From the NCBI GenBank assembly GCA_010279815.1, contig QEOQ01000663.1, positions 336,511 to 400,510 of the forward strand: 64,000 nt of DNA, read 5' to 3'. Shown here one piece after another: positions 12,582-25,026 of this stretch. How positions within the stretch are numbered: position 1 is the first letter of the stretch; the number at the start of each line of letters is the position of its first letter. The notes below the pieces were generated by a model, which worked only from the letters and a program-made list of their open reading frames with translations, searched no databases and was not told the origin of the DNA. A program made the translations under genes and the position numbers. This DNA is from Brachionus plicatilis (taxonomy: Eukaryota; Rotifera; Eurotatoria; Ploima; Brachionidae).

Positions 12582-12770
12582 CTTTTTTTCTATCATCCGA
12601 AATCCCTAAAAAAATTCTTTTAAACCTGGACCGTTGAATTGTGAATGACTATATTTTTTTGGTATTGTTTTTTGGAAATGAATTCTAACAACGAAAAGAA
12701 CTATCTTAAACCAGCCTTATTAATGATTTGTAAATATTTTCTGTATTAATAGTTTTTTCTATTTCCTATT

Positions 12771-12941
12771 GGGGTTGTGAAGTTCATTTCAATACTATTA
12801 TCTTACGTAAAAATTTGATTAACTTTTTACTATAAGAAATAATTTAGTTCTGTAAAATGGTTTATATTTAAGCAACTCTGCTTAATCTGAAAATATATTT
12901 CTAAATTGAAAAGATCGAATTGAAATGAACTTTATAACCCC
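12771..12941. mobile_element. MITE, GGGGTTGTGAAG family, 171-bp copy
   Basis: Begins GGGGTTGTGAAGTTCATTTC and ends with the near inverted complement GAAATGAACTTTATAACCCC. It is flanked by a perfect 9-bp target duplication TTTCCTATT (12762-12770 and 12942-12950). It is shorter than its relatives at 13944 and 26724 and looks like an internally deleted derivative. There is no coding capacity. A 9-bp duplication suggests mobilisation by a Mutator- or Merlin-type transposase (inference). Confidence 0.9.
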
Positions 12942-13324
12942 TTTCCTATTTTAGAAATATTTAATTTAGTTAAGTCTTTACACTGATTCACTATGGGACC
13001 AAAAGTTAGTTTTGAATTAAACGTAATTCCTAAGAACTTAACTTTTGCTTCACAATTTAAAGTATAACGGTAAATTTTGAGATGAAGATAAATTTTTTAA
13101 ATTAAGCTTTCTTGCAAAGATTACTTAGTATGCACAAATAAAAAAAATAAAAACGATAATAAAAATCCGAAATACTTATCAATATCGGGATTTATCATCA
13201 TTAGACAATTTCCGATTTAGACAAAAATAAATTAATGGTTTTTGTGCCGGCAGTTGTCAGATTAATCAAAAAGGTATTAGTAAAACAGAGTAGAAAATAA
13301 GTCCTACCAAATCAAAGTATTGAC

Positions 13325-13600
13325 TGGTACTTTATTATAATATGTCCCTTTCTGTCCTAGGAGATCTCCTTTTCCAGTACCTTTTAGAGCAATGGCTCAG
13401 ACCTAATAAATTTATGCTTAACATTTTAACAAAGTCTAAAATAAAAATCTAGTTTAAATCTAAGCATTTAAGATTATATAAGAAAAATTTAAGAAAAATT
13501 CTGAAGTGTAATAAAATAGTAATTTTATTGCTACCGAAATGTCTAGGTATAGTATATAATAGATACAAGAATAAAATAAAATTAATAATGTTTAGACACA
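13325..13600 (+). mobile_element. Possible LINE reverse-transcriptase fragment
   Basis: The plus-strand translation contains NMSLSVLGDLLFQYLLEQW, then FMLNILTKSKIKI and, after frameshifts, LLPKCLGIVYN. This order (motif C flank, LN-x-x-KSK, CLGI-V) is usual in the thumb region of non-LTR reverse transcriptases. The fragment is short and interrupted. The following segment (13655-13790) recurs at 44013-44150. Confidence 0.4.
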
Positions 13601-13654
13601 AAAATTCAAATCTTTTTTGAAATTTTTCGTTTTTTTAAATAATATAATTAAGTT

Positions 13655-13790
13655 TTAAAAGGCTTTGATTAAAATAACTCTGAGGCTGAGAAGTTATTTC
13701 ATCTGATTCTAACATTTTAAATCCAACTGAGTCAGATGAAAAAAAATATAATAATATTTTATTTTCTATAAATGATAAATCAAAGTATGC
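13655..13790. repeat. Dispersed repeat shared with 44013-44150
   Basis: The blocks ttttaaaaggctttga, gatgagaagttat-like and ctgactcagttagat-like occur in the same order in both places, with moderate divergence. Both copies sit next to LINE reverse-transcriptase fragments, so this is probably another part of the same element family. Confidence 0.55.
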
Positions 13791-13943
13791 AACATTTCCT
13801 TGATTATAGGTCTTACTATTTCCAGTAGTTTTATATGATGTAAAGAGGTAGAAGTAAGCTTTTCAGTTAGATAATAAATTTATTTGATAGATTTTTACAA
13901 ATGGATCTAAAACAAAAAATTGAATACAATTCCTCTAAATTTT

Positions 13944-14294
13944 GGGGTTGTGAAGTTCGTTTCAATTCGAGCTTTTCAATTTAGAAAAACTTTAATAACT
14001 TTTTTACTAAAAGAGATAATTTAGCTCTATAAAATGCTTTATTATAAGCAAATTTGCTTAATGCAGTAAAATAGGTCTTCAAAATGCTACGTAATTTTCG
14101 GCATTTTGCACGCCATTAAAAAGTATTCTAATCAACTGTGCAAGTACATTGCAGAGTTTTTGCAGGCATATATTTTCAGATTAAGCAAAGTTGCTTAAAT
14201 ATAAACCATTTTACAGAACTAAATTATTTCTTATAGTAAAAAGTTAATCAATTCTGAATTGAAACCATCGAATTGAAATGAACCTCAAAACCCC
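13944..14294. mobile_element. MITE, GGGGTTGTGAAG family, 351-bp copy
   Basis: Starts GGGGTTGTGAAGTTCGTTTC and ends GAAATGAACCTCAAAACCCC. The arms can fold back, since internal blocks such as aagcaaatttgctta are themselves inverted. It is the long form of the element at 12771. The flanks ctaaattt and ttaaaattt are a plausible but imperfect target duplication. Confidence 0.85.
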
Positions 14295-15626
14295 TTAAAA
14301 TTTTACTACGAAGTTAAACCCGAGTCTTTGACCACATCGTTTACAATCAAATGAGTGAAATGTGTCTCTTATAAACTAAACATTAATAATTTCAAATATC
14401 TTTTCCAAAACAATTTTTAATAAAATATCATAAAAAATTTAATTTCCGGAAGTGGAGCGAAGGTTCCAACTAGTAAAAGCAAAATCTTCTTGAAAATATA
14501 AGTGTAGCTAGCAATTCTCTTTTCTCGGGATAAATAAATGCAAACCAGTTTTTGCATCTGAAGCATTTAAAACATAAGTAATAAAATATCGAGAATATGG
14601 CATAAAAATTTTACGATCAACAAAAACAAAATTTAATGAAGCCTCCACAACTGTTATTTATTGAGTCAGTAGAAAAGATAGTAAGGGCCTCAAAAGTAGA
14701 TTTTTTTAGAATGTATTCAGAATTTAATTTACCTTCTGTATATTATTTTATAATTTGTTAAGGTGAATATAATAATAATTAAAATTGCCCTTCAAAATTA
14801 TATGCAAATAGGTCTAGTTGTAAAATATATAAAATCTCCTTGAGAATCTCTTTTTGTAAACGATTTTTAGAGGGACCATTTACTTGCGATGAGAAATGGA
14901 TCTCCTTTCTAAATTATGATAAATGGAATCAGTGGATAGTTTCATTTAGCTTAACTCAACCGATCGCTAAGAAAGAACGCTTAAATAAACAGGTAATGTT
15001 ATGGAATCTCCTTTCTTAAAATATTCATCAAAGAAATCCAATGATGTAAAAAATATCAGGCAAATGTCGGTTTTTAATTGTTTATAGCTTTGAAATTAAT
15101 CTTGTTAAGCTCTTGAGGATTACTCAAGACCAGTAAAAAATAATTTGGTAAAAAAAGCATTATGTTATCATCCAATTTTGTTTTGTTTTTTTTGAAAAAT
15201 TTACATTAAAAGTAAAAAAAAAATTGCAATATTTTTAATCTGAAATAAATATTTCTTAGGTCAAAAAGACAACATATTAAGCATCAATAAAATTTTAATT
15301 TAATTTTTGATTTAGTCTTTTTTAAAAAAATTTAAAGATTTTGTTTTAGGAAGAAGATTCACCATTGGATAACGTATTAGGTTCAAAAAAATATAAAAAA
15401 GGTGCTTAACAGGCACAATGTCTACATAATTGCGAAAGAAGATTAAATAATGCTGATAAGCCCTATTGGTTCTCTCCTACTATTAAAAGCTTTCTCTATT
15501 TACCTCTTACAATTTTCTCTTTTTATTTTTTCCATTTAAAAATTTTTGCTGTGATAATTTATTTTTTATTTTTTTGAAAATTAATATTGATCAAACTTAA
15601 AATGTTGGACCCTATACTCAATAAGC
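14295..15626. other. Intergenic, no gene seen
   Basis: AT-rich DNA without a coding frame that I can support. Confidence 0.4.
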
Positions 15627-16510
15627 AGTCAATAAGGCATCTATTGACAATAAAAAAAAAAATCCTTTAAAAAACTTTTTATCCTTTAAAAACTTAAAAA
15701 CTATAAAGTCTCTTAAAAAAAAGAATGAACTATTTGTACTTTTTGACAAAAAAACCCAAATACTATAAAATCTCCATGATCTTTTTTAATTTTAAGTCAA
15801 TGTTAGTTTCTACCCATAAAGGACGTACTTTTTGTACTTTAAAGAATTTATCTTAAGCGTTGGTTTAGAAAGGACGTACTTTTTATCCTTTTTGATTTTT
15901 TCTAGTAAAAAAGAATGTTCTTTTTGTACTTTTAAAAAAATTTTTTTAGCTTTATTCTATAAAGGACGTACTTTTTATCCTTCTTGATTTTTTCCAGTCC
16001 AAAAGAATGTCCTTCTGTGCTCAAAAATTATAAAATGAAATATTTTGACCGTTCTCTCAACTTTTGCTTAGTTAAAGGAAAATAACCCTTTAATTAACCA
16101 TATTTTGACTGAGCGATTGACGTCGTAAGACGTCAAGAGCTTTAACAAAATAAAAATAAAAGGAGCTTTAGGGAATTCGAGTTGTTTGAATATAGGGAAA
16201 GATACAATAGAATAAAAATTACGTCTTTTCTATACAAAGAACTTAATAAAAATTTTTAATTAAAATTTAAAAAAGGATTTCTATTCTAAACCAAGGCTAA
16301 ATATAAATTCTAAGAAGTAGAAACTAACTTTGACTTAAAATAAAAAGTACAAAAAGTACGTCCTTTATGGGTAGAAACTAACTTTGACTTAAAATAAAAA
16401 GTACAAAAAGTACGTCCTTTATGGGTAGAAACTAACTTTGACTTAAAATAAAAAGTACAAAAAGTTTAAAAAGAATGTTACTACATCTATTGTCAATAGC
16501 TCCAATAAGG
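15627..16510. mobile_element. Complex foldback repeat with GGACGTAC subrepeats
   Basis: The ends carry inverted copies of CTATTGACAATA (near 15640 and 16490). The motif AAAGGACGTACTTTTT occurs in direct orientation at about 15831, 15872 and 15964 and inverted at 16356 and 16410. A three-unit tandem array sits in the right arm (16318-16465). Near the centre is TTGACGTC-GTAA-GACGTCAA (16117-16136). There is no open frame. This is the architecture of a foldback DNA transposon or a structured satellite seed. Confidence 0.7.
16318..16465. repeat. 54-bp tandem repeat, 2.7 copies
   Basis: The units begin TAGAAACTAACTTTGACTTA at 16318, 16372 and 16426. The first two are followed by the same GTACGTCCTTTATGGG ending and the third is truncated. 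The period is exactly 54 bp and the copies are almost identical. Confidence 0.95.
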
Positions 16511-19500
16511 AAAAAATCAAAAATTTACACTCAATGTGAAAATACAATTTAATCTTGAGAAATTTAAAGTAAAGTAAATTTTCTTTATATACCATCGATT
16601 TCGGTATTATGAATAATAAAAAAATATAATATAAAATATTGATTTGACCTAAATCAAAGCATTGTGGAATATTTTGATCCCAGATACTAATTGTTCTCTA
16701 CAAGCATTTTAAATTCACAAAACTTTTTTTGCTTTTTTATTTTATTGATTTGAAATTGTTTCTTTGAAAAGAATAATAAATTTAATTCGTGCTAATTTAA
16801 AAGAAATTTATCTGCCATAGCTTGGTAAAATTTGTTTTCCAAGCTCCACGAGCCCGAGGCTAGTTGCAGATTAATAATAATAATAATAATGATAATAATA
16901 ATATTACATTTTTCAGAGGAAAAAATCATAAATTATTGGGTTAAATATGAATATAGATGGAAAATTATATTTAATTCCAAAAAACATACAGAAATTGAAT
17001 TTTAAAAGATATTTAAATTCACAATTAAATATTCATTCATTTATCCAAATCGGATAAACAAGAGTTTTTAGCAAATTCATTTTGATTTCATAGCGTTCAA
17101 AAAAATCTCTATATCAAAAGGATGTAACAAGTCTTTTTTCTAGTAACTAGTAAAGATAAATTAAAGAGCTAAAATGTGAATTTTTTAAATATTCCAAAAA
17201 CCTTTAATTCTAAAAAATTTTAATTACAATCAAAACTTTCTATTTCCTCTCAAAGTCTCGTCTCTTAGAAGACGACATTTTACAAATAAGACCAGTTTGA
17301 AGTTAGATGTTGTGACATAAATTGATATTAAACTTAATAAAAACTTTTTTTTTTAAAGCATATTTTTTAATTAAATGTGGAATCTAAAAAACTGTTAACT
17401 ATTGTCTTCAGAATATTTAATATATTCTTCCACTAGATTACTTTCTGACAAAAATAATTATGATCGTTATTAATTTTTACGGTAAATTAAAAAATCAAAA
17501 AAATACTTAAGCTTGTTTTTAGCAAACTTGAATTTTTGATTTTTTTAATAAAGTATTCTGACAGTAAAAATATTTTCAGATATATTTAAAAATAGGATTT
17601 TGTAAAATAAATACTACTATTTTTAATGAGATTTTTCAAACGGACTTTTTTAACTGAACTCTTAAAAATTAAGAATTAAATTAAAATTGGCAGTTTTAAA
17701 TAGTTTAAATAAATAAATTTCAAAGATTTCTTGAACCGAGACAATGGCTAAAGCAGATAAAAACTTTTTAATAAATGAAATTATGTCGACAAACAAAATT
17801 AAAAAAGTAACAAGACTGAAAACCCTTAATTAAAAATTGTAGAGAAATGGAAAAATCTTTTTAATTATTAAATTTAACATGTTTATTTGAAATTCCAAAA
17901 TTTTCATGAACTCGACTAAATCCTTGGATTAAATACAAAAACATAAATTAATAACTAATTCTTTTATGTTATAATTAAGAGTAGAATCTCTACTTTAAGC
18001 TCTTTTAGAAGAAAGCTTCTTAGTTTAAATAAGTAATCTTTGTTGAATCGGGCGTAAAAAATACTTCCTCATTTTACTTTTTAACCCTTAAAAAGTCCTG
18101 AATATTATTCTTTATTTATAAGAGCTAGAATGACAAAATTAAGTAGAAAATCAAGCAGATAATTGTGGGAAAATATTGAATTGTTATTTTAATATTGTAA
18201 ATATTATATTATCAATTGATTTTAAACACAATCATTAATTAAAAAACTTGAAAATTTAATTTTTACTTCACATCATGTGAAGAAAAGAACTTTTAGGTTT
18301 AAAAAAATTTAATTATTTCGGTTTCAAATGAAGCAGATGACAAAATTGATTGATAAATTCAGAATTTTAATTAAGACCGTAGAAGATTTGTTTCGCTAAT
18401 GAGGTGGTTAGAAAAGATTATAATATATTTACAGATGGCCTGAAGATCAATTGATTTATTATAACTTCACATCATTCGTGAATTCAGCTCGTATTCCAAA
18501 GAAGGACATATAGAGGAAAATATTTATTTTAAATTTATCTTCAAATTCCTAATTATAATTTTTTTTTTTAAAATAAGGTATCAATTAATTTATTTTAGGG
18601 GTTAATGTAACTGAATTATTATCTTTTAAAAATAACTCAAACATCCATTTAGCAGAATAGAATAAAATATTTTTTTAAAATTTATTTATGAAATCTAATA
18701 AAAATGAGACATAAATATGATGAAATAATAATATGTATTTTAAATTTTAATCGTGAAATAGAACGTTTATGGTGGGTAAATGAAATAAGCTGAAAAATGA
18801 GAAGAAATTTACTATTTTTACATTTGTTTTCTTAAAAAAGTTTATACTGATCGATATTCAATATTTCAAATTCCATGGCTCTAAAAAATTAAAACTCATA
18901 ATATATTAATATTTTATAAATATAATTCTTGAAAAATCGATCGATTTTGAGTAAAAACTTTCCAATAACAAAAAAATTTAAAATATTTCCCGATTTTATT
19001 CTTTTAATTTTATTTTATTTTTAGTCTGTTTTTTCAAAAACGGAAGAAATCTCTTTTAAAAAAAAAAGCTTCATTCATTTAACTAAAGTAATCTCTTCGT
19101 ATTTCAGATGAATTATTCTTTAAAATAAACCCTGTTAAAAACTGATTTTTATTTATTTATTTATAAAAACAATTAAAATTAATCTATCAAAATATTTAAG
19201 CATTATCGGAAGTATTTTATTAATTTCACTCAAATATCAATCTAAACTTGCCTAAATTAATTTTTTTTTTACGAAGAAACGATTAAATTTGATTAAGAGA
19301 TTACGTGAGAACATTTTCTAAACATTTCCGCAAAACAAAAAATATTTGATTCAATCTTCGATTAATAAAAAAAACATTGTCAAGTTTAAGCCAATATCTT
19401 GCTAAGGATAAAACTATAATTTCTATCATATTTATTACATGCTTCAATTATCAATTTTTTTAATTTTCTCCTTTAATCTATATTTGAATTTGTAGAAATT

Positions 19501-22500
19501 TAGCTGTTTTTGAAAACAAAAAATTTCAAACATAACAGCAAATTCATTAGCACTTACAAATATTGACTCAAAAATTGAAATCAAACTTTTTGCTTAAAAA
19601 AATCAAATTTCCAATGTTTTGTCTAATTTTTGTGACAAAATTGATAAAAAGCTTTCAGTTCAACATTTTTACTTACTGTTATATTAAGCTAATTTTAAAC
19701 AAATTTAAAAAAATATCATGAATTACAATATACCATCTAAAAACAAAAATTGTTTATCGTCTTAAATATTCAAATTTCGTTTCAGTTTAAGTAAATGATA
19801 TTAAATTTTAGAATTAAACAATTGTTTGTATTTGATTTCATACGTTTTTTATATATTTTAAGTAATTATTTTAATATTTACAATTATATCAATCTAATAT
19901 TAGTAAATAAATAAAAAATTAATAATAAATTAAATTGAACAAGCTTTAGATCATTTCAGCAAAAATGATGTCATTTTTTCCTGTTGTAATGAAAATTTGT
20001 CTGATATTTTATAATTATAATAATCAATAACAGAGTATACTTTTACAACCATATGTCGTCATTTTCCCAGCAATTTATATCTTGATTTTATAATCTATAC
20101 TAGTAATCTTGAGTTTTAAATCAAATTTAAATTTCTAGGAGACATGTTTAGCCTAGATTAATCTTTTTCGTATGACAGGTAAAATTAAAAAAAACTTAAA
20201 TATTCAAGTTCAAACTCAATAAAATATTTCCCAAAAAATGGGTTTTGAATGTCAAAACATTAGATAATTGACTAATACTGGATTTTTTCTTAGGATAAGA
20301 TTGAAACATTCTGTTTCTATGATGATCAGACTGGAACATGAATGGAACATCAATTTCTTTCCTATACCATCCAGTACTCCTATAAAAATTCTTTGAACCG
20401 TTTGACATTAAAACAAAAAATTTTAAATTAAGATTTTTTAAATGAATAATTAAAATTCTTATTTAATTAGGTACTTATTTGTGTTTAATGAAACAAAATT
20501 TTAGAAAAACTCATAGAGTTTTAGACTGTTTTAAAAAATTGTCATGCCTCCCACTAAAACAAAAACTATTGTTAAATAATTTTATGAATTGTTTTTAACT
20601 CGAACTTGGATTAGCTTTTATTGGATATTCCAATTTGAAAAGATAAGAATAAACTAGAAAATTCCTTTCTTTCATTTTATGAAATTACAGCCTATATAAG
20701 TCAATGAAGCAAATTCTGATTAATGAAAGTAATTTTCAGAATATTAAGGTTGGCCTCAGGCTGATCTCTTTACTTTTTGTATCAAGTGCTCTATTTACTA
20801 ATGCTCATATTACATTAAATTAATTTTTCTTCTAGTTAATGAGCAAAAAAGATAGAGTTTTCTTCTAAAAAAAAACACCAACATCTGCTTTTATTTTAAA
20901 ACCACCGAAAAAAGAAAAAACTAGTTTACTTGTTGAAAAATTGATTATTAATTATAAATCAATTGCTCGAATCTAATTAAGCTTGGAAGCGCAAAAATTT
21001 TTATATTGATAAAGCAAATTGACGTAAACTTGAAATTCTCAAGTAGATATATCCCTTAAACATGTGTTAAAACCTTATGGAACGAAAATTACAAAAAAAA
21101 TAAATTAAATCGATTAAGATTTAATTTTTATGAAATAAACAATACTAAAAATAAAGTAGAGCAGATTTCTTCAAGCATTTGTTGAGAAGTCGAGCATTAT
21201 TTTCTTAATTACTATTTTGGCTATGGATCGGTGGTTTAAACAAAAATCTAAATTAACGAAACCAATGCTTCTTTGCATTTAACTTTGAACCATTGCATTT
21301 GGTTTTTGATTAAAATTTTAATCAAAAAATGATAATCTACTAGGTTTTAATTTTATCTTTTTTTTCTTTACAATGAAACACACTTATCTTTTACAGCTGC
21401 ATTTTCTAAAAGAAATTATAACGCTCTACCATGATAAAATACTCAAAAAATCTTAAATGATTATAATTTTTTTTAAAAAGAAAATTAAATTAGATATACT
21501 CAACACTTAACTAGAAGTGGCTCATGGTCCGTTTAATTGATAAAATGAAAGGTAAAAATTTTCGCCCTTTTTTTAAAGAGGAAACTTTTGTTGAGAAATT
21601 TGCTTTTGTTTTTGTAAATTTAATAAAATGAAAATAAAGAAAATTGCAAATTTAAATTTAGGGAATTAAATTTTCATAAGCATAAGCTGAAAATTTATCA
21701 AAAAATGACTTTGGCTTAAATAAACTCTAAAATTAAAAGTGCAATTTGTCTCACATTAATTTGGTGACTTAAAAATAAAACAATTCAAGTATTTAATAAG
21801 CTTTATTTCGGAAATCTTATTTTTAAACTTTAGTATTTTTAATAATCAATAGAAAAAAATAATAGTGGAAACTAATTGTTTTTTTTTCTCCTAAACAACA
21901 ATAGTTGCTTTCTTAAATAATTAATTGTTGAATATTCATTGAAAATTTAGGACAATTTAGAATTGTTTTATAAAAGTTCAAATTTAGTAAATTTAGACAA
22001 AAAAAGAATCCTACAAAAAATGTCTTTAAAAAAGCCTTTTGGAAATATTTTTCTTATAAAATTAATTTAATAATAAGAAAGCTTAAAAAAATTCTATTTG
22101 ATTAAATCGCAAAAATTCACTCAGTTTATCAAAATGCATTTGGAACATTATTTTATTTTGACTTTAATATTATAAAAGTATACATATTGAAAATTTTTTA
22201 GCAGTTTATGAATACTCATAACCACAAGTGTTGAATCTAGATCTTTTTTTAATTTTTAATTTTCAAAATATCTTAAAAATATTCAATTACCACAAAAAGT
22301 TTGAATAAAGAAAAATCTATCATGTAAAATCTAATGTAGACCACGCAAAAAGACACCAAAAGAGTTTTTAGAATTTTAAACTTTGAATTTTTACTGTAAA
22401 ATCGAAATTTCGGATTAAATTTTTCAAAGACTGATTCAATTTGATGTCATTTTTTTTATCAGAAACTGATTTATCAGAAAAATTTTAAAATATTTGCGTC

Positions 22501-24102
22501 GAATCAGTAAATTAATAAAGAGAACGCTTTCATCTTTTTCAGTCTTTTAAACAAAATTGGGAACCAAATACGAGGTTGGCTCAGTTGCAATTCATGTGGT
22601 CAATTCAGCTGGTCGGATTTATTAGGTTCCAAGCAAACCAGTCAATCGTTTGTCCACCAAAATTTTGATTAATTATATGGCTGTTTAAACAGCGACTTTA
22701 AAAAGTTAACTATTGTAATGGTAAATATAAAAATTAATAATTAATTTAATCTATTATATAAATTAATATTCATATTAAGTTTTTATGCCTTCTTTCTTAA
22801 AGTAAAATAAATTTAACTTTAAATATACAAGCCAAAGCTTTTAAAGTTAAGTCAAGAGACAATTTTGAAGAATAAATCAAACATATTTACTTATAAAAGT
22901 CTAAGGTTAATTAAAGAGTTGGATCAAAAAAAGCCTTTTCAAGATTTAAGAAAAGAATGTAAACAAAGATTTAACTCAATTATTTGAATCGTTTTACTTG
23001 AAATTTTTTTCAACAAAAATTTTTTTAAATCCGGATAAAAATTAAATATTTTCATAATTACTGAAACATTTAGAAAATTTATTTTTAAAATGATCTTTAA
23101 TAATCAAAACAAAATTACAAAATTCTTATTTAAATTTTATTGTTTTTTGTGATGTTTTGATTGGAATGAACAAAAAAAAATCTTGCTCGAAACGATTAAA
23201 AATTATGTTTTTATAAAACTTTTATTTTTATAGCTCTATATCTAAAAAAGCAAAAACAGAATAATTAAGCTTATTAAAAAAATACAAAATTATTTTCAAA
23301 ATAGAATTTGATGACTATAAAATTTAATTTTATTATATTTCTTTTTATTTTTGAATGGCAAAAATTTATTTTTAAATCAAACTAATTTATAAAGTGTTCA
23401 TACTCCATTTATGATACTTGTTTATAAATTAAAATGAAAACTTGAGATTTTTGACCATTTGAAAACTTCATAAAGAAAACTTCCATTCAATACAATTTAC
23501 AGTTTACGTAATAAAAAATTAAAGAATAAATAAATGCTTGAAAATTTAATAATAATTATAATAATAATTAATTAAACTAATGGCATTCTTGACTGTATCA
23601 ATTTTGATTTTTTTATTAATTTAAAATAAAATAAAGTAAATAGATTTAAAATTTTTGAATACGCTGGAATAATTTTTACTCAAATAATAACAAGATAAAT
23701 AAATATTATTCAAAAAGCTAGGAAAAAATTTTTTTTGAATTTCTTATTTGCTATTGAAATGTTTTATCTTTTGAATATTCAATAAGATGGATTAATCTAA
23801 ACTCAGAAGTTGCGTCAGCGTTTATCTATCTAAAACCTTAGAAAGGTTACGTTCAGCTAATTGAAATTACAAGATTTTAAAAATTGAAAATTATTCACAT
23901 AATGATTAATGAAGCTTGTAAGAAGTTATTTTAGAATTTTAGGTATTTTTTTGTTCATAGCAATTAAAGGTAAAAAAAAAAAAGAAATTCGATTCTTATC
24001 TTATTCACTTTTCTTACTCGCTTTATCATAAAAATAATCAAACAAAATTTATTAGAAATAAATTTACAACATACATGTTAAAAATTGGTTAAGAATTAAG
24101 AA
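16511..24102. other. Long AT-rich intergenic region
   Basis: About 7.6 kb with very few non-random signals. An imperfect TAA/TGA microsatellite lies at 16871-16903. A 70-codon ATG frame on the minus strand (20196-20408) is hydrophilic, has no family resemblance and could be chance. A GC-richer patch at 22540-22690 is open in two overlapping frames. I found no tRNA, no convincing exon and no transposon with clear ends. Confidence 0.4.
20196..20408 (-). CDS. Hypothetical small ORF, doubtful
   Basis: Seventy residues from an ATG at 20408. The frame is rich in Ser, Asn, His and Lys (for example QSDHHRNRMFQSYPKKKS) and its codons are less T-rich than the surroundings. I recognise no domain, signal peptide or membrane segment. 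It stands isolated in AT-rich DNA. A stop-free run of this length is uncommon here but not impossible by chance. Confidence 0.2.
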   Translation of the reverse strand: MSNGSKNFYRSTGWYRKEIDVPFMFQSDHHRNRMFQSYPKKKSSISQLSNVLTFKTHFLGNILLSLNLNI

Positions 24103-24738
24103 ATGCAATCAATAAAATGTGTCGTTGTTGGCGATGGCGCCGTTGGTAAAACCTGTCTTTTGATTTCATATGCAAAAAATGAATTTCCGCAGAAATATGT
24201 TCCAACAGTGTTCGATACATATGCAGTGACAATAAATATCAGCGGTAAAACTTATAGCCTAGGTTTATTTGACACTGCGGGACAGGAGGATTATGATCGA
24301 CTAAGACCTCTTTCCTATCCGCAGACCGATGTTTTTCTGGTTACTTTTAGTGTTGTAAGCCCGAATTCGTATGAAAATATAAAAGAAAAATGGGTGCCAG
24401 AAATTTTGCATCATTGTCCCAAGACTCCTTTCTTGATTGTCGGCACCCAAATTGACTTGAGAGACAACCCAGAAGCATTAAAAAAACTTTCCAACAGTCG
24501 ACAGAGACCAATCAGCCATGATCAGGGAGAAAAGCTTGCCAAAGATTTGAAAGCATTCAAATACGTCGAATGCTCAGCTCTAACACAAGTACTTTAATTT
24601 AATTTTTTAATGTCAAAATGTCTAAAAGTAATCTTTCAGAAAGGTGTCAAAAATGTATTTGATGAAGCTATTCTAGCCACATTCCAAACAGAGACTAGCA
24701 GAGAGAAACGATCCAAAAAAAAATGCTCCTTCTTATAA
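24103..24738 (+). CDS. Cdc42-like GTPase paralogue 2 (2 exons)
   Basis: Rho-family GTPase, 194 residues. Exons are 24103-24588 and 24640-24738, joined across a 51-bp intron at the same codon (after Gln162) as the canonical copy. It keeps P-loop GDGAVGKT, Thr35, Phe56, Gln61, GTQIDL and ECSAL, so GTP binding and hydrolysis should be intact. The effector loop reads YVPTVFDTY, an Asn39Thr change. The strand after it (NISGKTYSL) and the insert region ([14 protein letters not shown]) are diverged. The tail is longer and more basic (REKRSKKK) and ends in CaaX CSFL, predicting geranylgeranylation. An AATAAA lies at 24762. It is the first of a close tandem pair with the gene at 25027, 288 bp away on the same strand. 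Codon use is much more A/T-ending than in the 7438 copy. Confidence 0.93.
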
Positions 24739-25026
24739 ATTTTGTATTGATTAAATGTTCAAATAAATAATTTAAAAATTTAAATTTGCTTAGATTAATA
24801 CTTTTTAAATTTTGACTAAATAGGTCAATTAAATCTATGACAAGGCACTGATAATTGACACATTGCCGACGCAATATTTACACTAAATTTCTCAATTAAG
24901 TTTAATTATAATAAAAAATGCTATCTTTTTTTTTTTAATTTCGTTAAAATTTTTAAACGCTGTGTTGAGCAGAAAAAAATAAAATATTACAAAATTTTAT
25001 TTTTTTAAAATCATCCTAGGCACGAA

